Shown here piece after piece: positions 4,728 to 5,271 of a DNA stretch of 5,271 bases. Position 1 is the first letter of the stretch. Each line of letters opens with the position of its first letter. The notes under the pieces were generated by a model. That model worked only from the letters and a program-made list of their open reading frames with translations, was not told where the DNA came from and did no database searches. This stretch comes from Betaproteobacteria bacterium (GTDB lineage: Bacteria > Pseudomonadota > Gammaproteobacteria > Burkholderiales > Eutrophovitaceae). The translations under genes were made by a program, and so were the position numbers. The DNA lies in NCBI GenBank assembly GCA_009886305.1, contig QXZO01000066.1:4567-9837 (forward strand), read 5' to 3'.

Positions 4728-5271
4728 CTAATCGGTAATGGTTGGCGCACCCATTTCTTGCGCCAAAGACGAACTCTCTCCATTCCGACCATTTGCGAAG
4801 TCTGTCGTGAGCACCACAGAGGTATCTGTCTGCGAATCCTGAAAGACATCCACGCTAAGTTGAAATTCCATCTGAGTTACATCTTCCGATGTCGAACTGG
4901 AAATTGTAAAGGTGTCATCCGCATCCAGGCCGACAGCGCTCGGCAATACGGACGTGTCAGTCGTCCATTTCATATTTCCAACGTTGAAACTGTCTACGAA
5001 TTGAGCTATTGGCTCATTTTTCACCTGAATATTGAATGCGGCTGGGGTCGGAGTCCCGCCCTGTTGAGCACCCAAACTGTTATGATCGATTTGTCCGCTG
5101 ATCGATACGTCAACGGTCTTGTCTCTTAAGCGATAAATAAATTCTGTACTGTTGGAGTTTATGTGAGGAATATTACTGTCATTTCTGAATGCGTTGTGGA
5201 CAAACCCTGCTGTGTAGGTATACGTTCCATCCTGACCAAACGCAGTCTCACCAATATTTGTACTAGGCACA
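4728..5271 (-). CDS. C-terminal part of a Ser/Thr-rich surface or secreted protein (partial)
   Basis: The frame is open from the right edge to a TAG at 4730-4728, about 180 codons. The GTG at the edge is not taken as a start: no upstream sequence is visible and the protein reads as a continuing chain. It has no cysteine, is rich in Ser, Thr, Asp, Asn and Gly, and alternates polar and hydrophobic residues (TVDVSISGQI, QMEFQLSVDVF), as extracellular beta-sandwich repeats do. The word TDTSV occurs twice (about residues 104 and 148 of the visible part). I recognise no domain. The residue pattern supports this strand over the overlapping plus-strand frame at 4668-5129, which is rich in Arg and Cys and has no recognisable pattern. 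The signal peptide, if present, lies outside the window. No terminator follows. Confidence 0.65.
   Translation of the reverse strand, partial: VPSTNIGETAFGQDGTYTYTAGFVHNAFRNDSNIPHINSNSTEFIYRLRDKTVDVSISGQIDHNSLGAQQGGTPTPAAFNIQVKNEPIAQFVDSFNVGNMKWTTDTSVLPSAVGLDADDTFTISSSTSEDVTQMEFQLSVDVFQDSQTDTSVVLTTDFANGRNGESSSLAQEMGAPTITD

Noticed and set aside
4668..5129. Plus-strand open frame of 153 codons
   Set aside because: It overlaps the minus-strand surface-protein frame almost entirely, has no ribosome site before its ATG, and its Arg/Cys-rich translation shows no recognisable pattern. The minus-strand frame reads as an ordinary beta-rich extracellular protein.

Overview
This window looks like an ordinary chromosomal stretch from a Gram-negative bacterium, most likely a free-living gammaproteobacterium of low-to-moderate GC. 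I infer this from a lipoprotein with a classical lipobox and a non-Asp +2 residue, several Sec-type exported proteins, Shine-Dalgarno-led starts and factor-independent terminators. No RNA gene, CRISPR array, insertion sequence or phage gene is visible, and the species cannot be named from the sequence.

Layout: (1) Bases 1-79 are probably the 3' end of an upstream plus-strand gene. (2) 139-957 (+) is a TauD/TfdA-type Fe(II)/2-oxoglutarate dioxygenase with its metal and cosubstrate residues intact. (3) A strong hairpin at 1002-1035 serves this gene and the convergent gene. (4) 1056-1637 (-) is a lipocalin-like outer-membrane lipoprotein, and 1705-2199 (-) a small exported protein starting with a His cluster. 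They are in tandem, but a clear minus-strand terminator sits directly in front of the lipoprotein start. (5) 2200-2382 is a divergent control region with two good inverted repeats. (6) 2383-3474 (+) is a mandelate racemase-like enolase-superfamily enzyme, followed 11 bases later by a HIT-family nucleotide hydrolase/transferase at 3486-3887 (+). (7) 3924-4307 (-) is a small exported protein with eight cysteines in its mature part. (8) 4308-4727 is a 420-base AT-rich non-coding region with short repeats. (9) 4728-5271 (-) is the C-terminal part of a cysteine-free, Ser/Thr-rich, probably beta-rich surface or secreted protein that runs off the window.

The plus strand carries cytoplasmic enzymes and the minus strand carries exported proteins. 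The only pair clearly built to be co-expressed is the racemase-like enzyme with the HIT protein. The dioxygenase and the racemase-like enzyme both belong to families that act on small organic acids, but nothing in the sequence ties them to one pathway. The observations most worth following are the Lys-to-Arg change in the catalytic motif of the racemase-like enzyme, the predicted Gly-His-His mature N-terminus of the 1705-2199 product, the possible attenuator before the lipoprotein, and the dyad symmetries at 2260-2350. I see no evidence for a large new multi-gene system.
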